Assembly: GCF_001512285.1 (NCBI RefSeq)
Contig: NZ_LNUV01000006.1
Coordinates: forward strand, 1,662,361 to 1,726,360
Length of the DNA: 64,000 bases
DNA from: Arthrobacter sp. EpRS71
GTDB taxonomy: Bacteria > Actinomycetota > Actinomycetes > Actinomycetales > Micrococcaceae
Direction: 5' to 3'
Shown: positions 62,831 through 64,000 of the stretch, in pieces
Position numbering within the stretch: position 1 is the first letter of the stretch
Layout of the letters: each line of letters starts with the position of its first letter
Translations under genes and position numbers: made by a program
Notes under the pieces: model-generated
The model's input: the letters and a program-made list of their open reading frames with translations, nothing else
Databases searched by the model: none
What the model was told of the DNA's origin: nothing

Positions 62831-64000
62831 AAATCTCCATGGTCTCCGAACACGCCAGTCCGCTGGCCGCGTTGGGAGGCGTCGACGCCGGGGGGCAAAA
62901 TGTCCACGTGGCAGCGCTTTCGTCGGCCCTGGCAGATCGCGGCCATCAGGTCACGGTGTACACGCGGCGGGATGACCCGGACCTTCCTGCAAAGGTGCAG
63001 GTAGGGCCGGGGCTCAGCGTGGTTCATGTGGACGCCGGTCCCGCACGACGCATTCCCAAGGACCATCTCTTGCCGTACATGGGAGAGCTGGCGGACGGGA
63101 TCTGTGCAGACTGGGCAGGCGACGTGCCGGACGTGCTGCACTCTCATTTCTGGATGTCCGGGCTCGCTGCCCTCCAGGCGTCCCGCCGGGCTGGCGCTGA
63201 CTTTCCGGTCCCCGTGGTGCAGACCTTCCACGCTTTGGGGTCGGTGAAACGGAGGCACCAAGGCGCTGCTGACACCAGCCCTCCTGCCCGTGAATGGCTG
63301 GAACCGTGGGTAGGACGCACCGCCAGCTGGGTCATTGCCACCTGCCCGGACGAGGTGTTCGAACTTATGGCCTTTGGCATCAACCGGTCCAGGATTTCCA
63401 TCGCACCCTGCGGCGTGGACCTCACCTTGTTTCCCGGAACGTCCGACGCCGAACCCAAGACCCGCACGCACCGGATCCTGAGCGTGGGACGCCTCGTGCA
63501 ACGCAAGGGCGTGGATCTGATCATCCAGGCCCTTCCACTGCTGGCCGAGGCTGGCTTCAACGACGTTGAGCTCTTGATTGTTGGGGGTTCCGGCGACGCC
63601 CTGACGCTTGAAGAAGACCCGGAGGCCCAAAGGCTCCATACTCTGGCAAAGGAACTCGGCGTGGAGGACAAAGTAACCATGCGTGGGCAGGTCCCGCGGG
63701 ATGCGATGCCGGGCATTTTCCGCAGCGCGGACGCCGTGGTCTGTGCCCCTTGGTATGAGCCGTTCGGCATTGTGCCCCTTGAAGCCATGGCGTGCGGCAT
63801 CCCTGTGGTGGCGGCAGCCGTGGGCGGCCTCCGGGAAACGGTGGTGGATCAGAAAACCGGGCTGCATGTCCCGCCACGTGATCCCGAAGCCTTGGCCGTG
63901 GCGCTCGGAAAGCTGTTGGCTGATCCGGATCTTCGCGCCGACATGGGCCGAGCCGGGGCACGCCGGGCACGCTCACGCTACTCCTGGGAACGGATCGCCG
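62827..64000 (+). CDS. Glycosyltransferase family 4, C-terminus outside window
   Basis: Open from ATG 62827 to the edge, about 391 residues seen. It overlaps the previous stop by four bases. The N-terminus (MKISMVSEHASPLAALGG, then GGQNVHVAALSSALADRGH) and the domain VGRLVQRKGVDLIIQALPLL, then PWYEPFGIVPLEAMACGIPV with its E-x7-E loop, are clear GT4 marks similar to sucrose-phosphate-synthase/MshA-type enzymes. It likely acts on a surface glycan with its neighbours. The missing end is expected to be short. Confidence 0.9.
   Translation, partial: MKISMVSEHASPLAALGGVDAGGQNVHVAALSSALADRGHQVTVYTRRDDPDLPAKVQVGPGLSVVHVDAGPARRIPKDHLLPYMGELADGICADWAGDVPDVLHSHFWMSGLAALQASRRAGADFPVPVVQTFHALGSVKRRHQGAADTSPPAREWLEPWVGRTASWVIATCPDEVFELMAFGINRSRISIAPCGVDLTLFPGTSDAEPKTRTHRILSVGRLVQRKGVDLIIQALPLLAEAGFNDVELLIVGGSGDALTLEEDPEAQRLHTLAKELGVEDKVTMRGQVPRDAMPGIFRSADAVVCAPWYEPFGIVPLEAMACGIPVVAAAVGGLRETVVDQKTGLHVPPRDPEALAVALGKLLADPDLRADMGRAGARRARSRYSWERIA

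Overview
The window is a high-GC chromosomal segment from an actinobacterium, most likely an Arthrobacter/Paenarthrobacter-type member of the Micrococcaceae. This rests on the strong GC bias at third codon positions, the many GTG/TTG starts with AGGAG ribosome binding sites, the glutathionyl-hydroquinone-reductase-like protein expected in mycothiol users, the ANTAR and SigF-type regulators, and overall similarity to soil Arthrobacter genes. It carries about 60 real genes. I found no rRNA, tRNA, CRISPR array, prophage or classical insertion sequence.

Layout. 0-5 kb: a plus-strand operon of pxpA (3' end only), an MHS-type MFS transporter, a fused PxpB-PxpC and a fused biotin carboxylase-BCCP. 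5-7.5 kb: an alditol-oxidase-like flavoenzyme facing a LacI regulator across a clear operator. 7.5-17 kb: a BASS transporter, a SulP transporter, a RelA/SpoT-domain protein, hydrolases, a PfkB kinase, a GST-like reductase, a HAD phosphatase, a methyltransferase-like membrane protein and an epimerase. 17-23 kb: GDPD, a GH2 glycosidase, a D-2-hydroxyacid dehydrogenase, glycerate kinase and a YdeI-like protein. 23-28.9 kb: a class IV aminotransferase/MerR pair, an MFS/ArsR-like pair, a RibD-like reductase and a STAS-like protein.

28.9-36.5 kb is the accessory part. It holds gene remnants, a lower-GC hypothetical gene, a DUF3806 protein, small secreted proteins, a DUF2975/XRE pair, an HTH-nucleotidyltransferase/HEPN two-gene module behind a perfect operator, and a deletion scar that joins a headless RpiR regulator to the tail of a peptide ABC ATPase.

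36.5-53.9 kb returns to ordinary functions: uracil permease/RutE, a DHA2 efflux pump with a TetR regulator and paired operators, a sigma factor with a C-terminal zinc-finger-like segment, pgm, an SDR, a POT peptide transporter, amidase and peptidase-E-like protein, rhodanese, pheA, a diacylglycerol-kinase-like protein and serS. Between serS and a HAD phosphatase sits a DUF559/AbiEi-like gene bracketed by 36-bp inverted copies of one palindrome (53872-55027), a candidate small mobile unit. The right end holds an AraC regulator, a GAF-ANTAR regulator facing a SigF-type sigma factor, and a glycosyltransferase cluster (two GT9, a GmhB-like phosphatase, two GT4-type) joined by ATGA overlaps and running off the window.

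The best candidates for undescribed biology are the palindrome-flanked nuclease-like gene, the HTH-MNT/HEPN module, the two families of structured intergenic repeats (near 5.0/20.3 kb and 21.5/44.1 kb), and the carboxylase-like make-up of the pxp operon.
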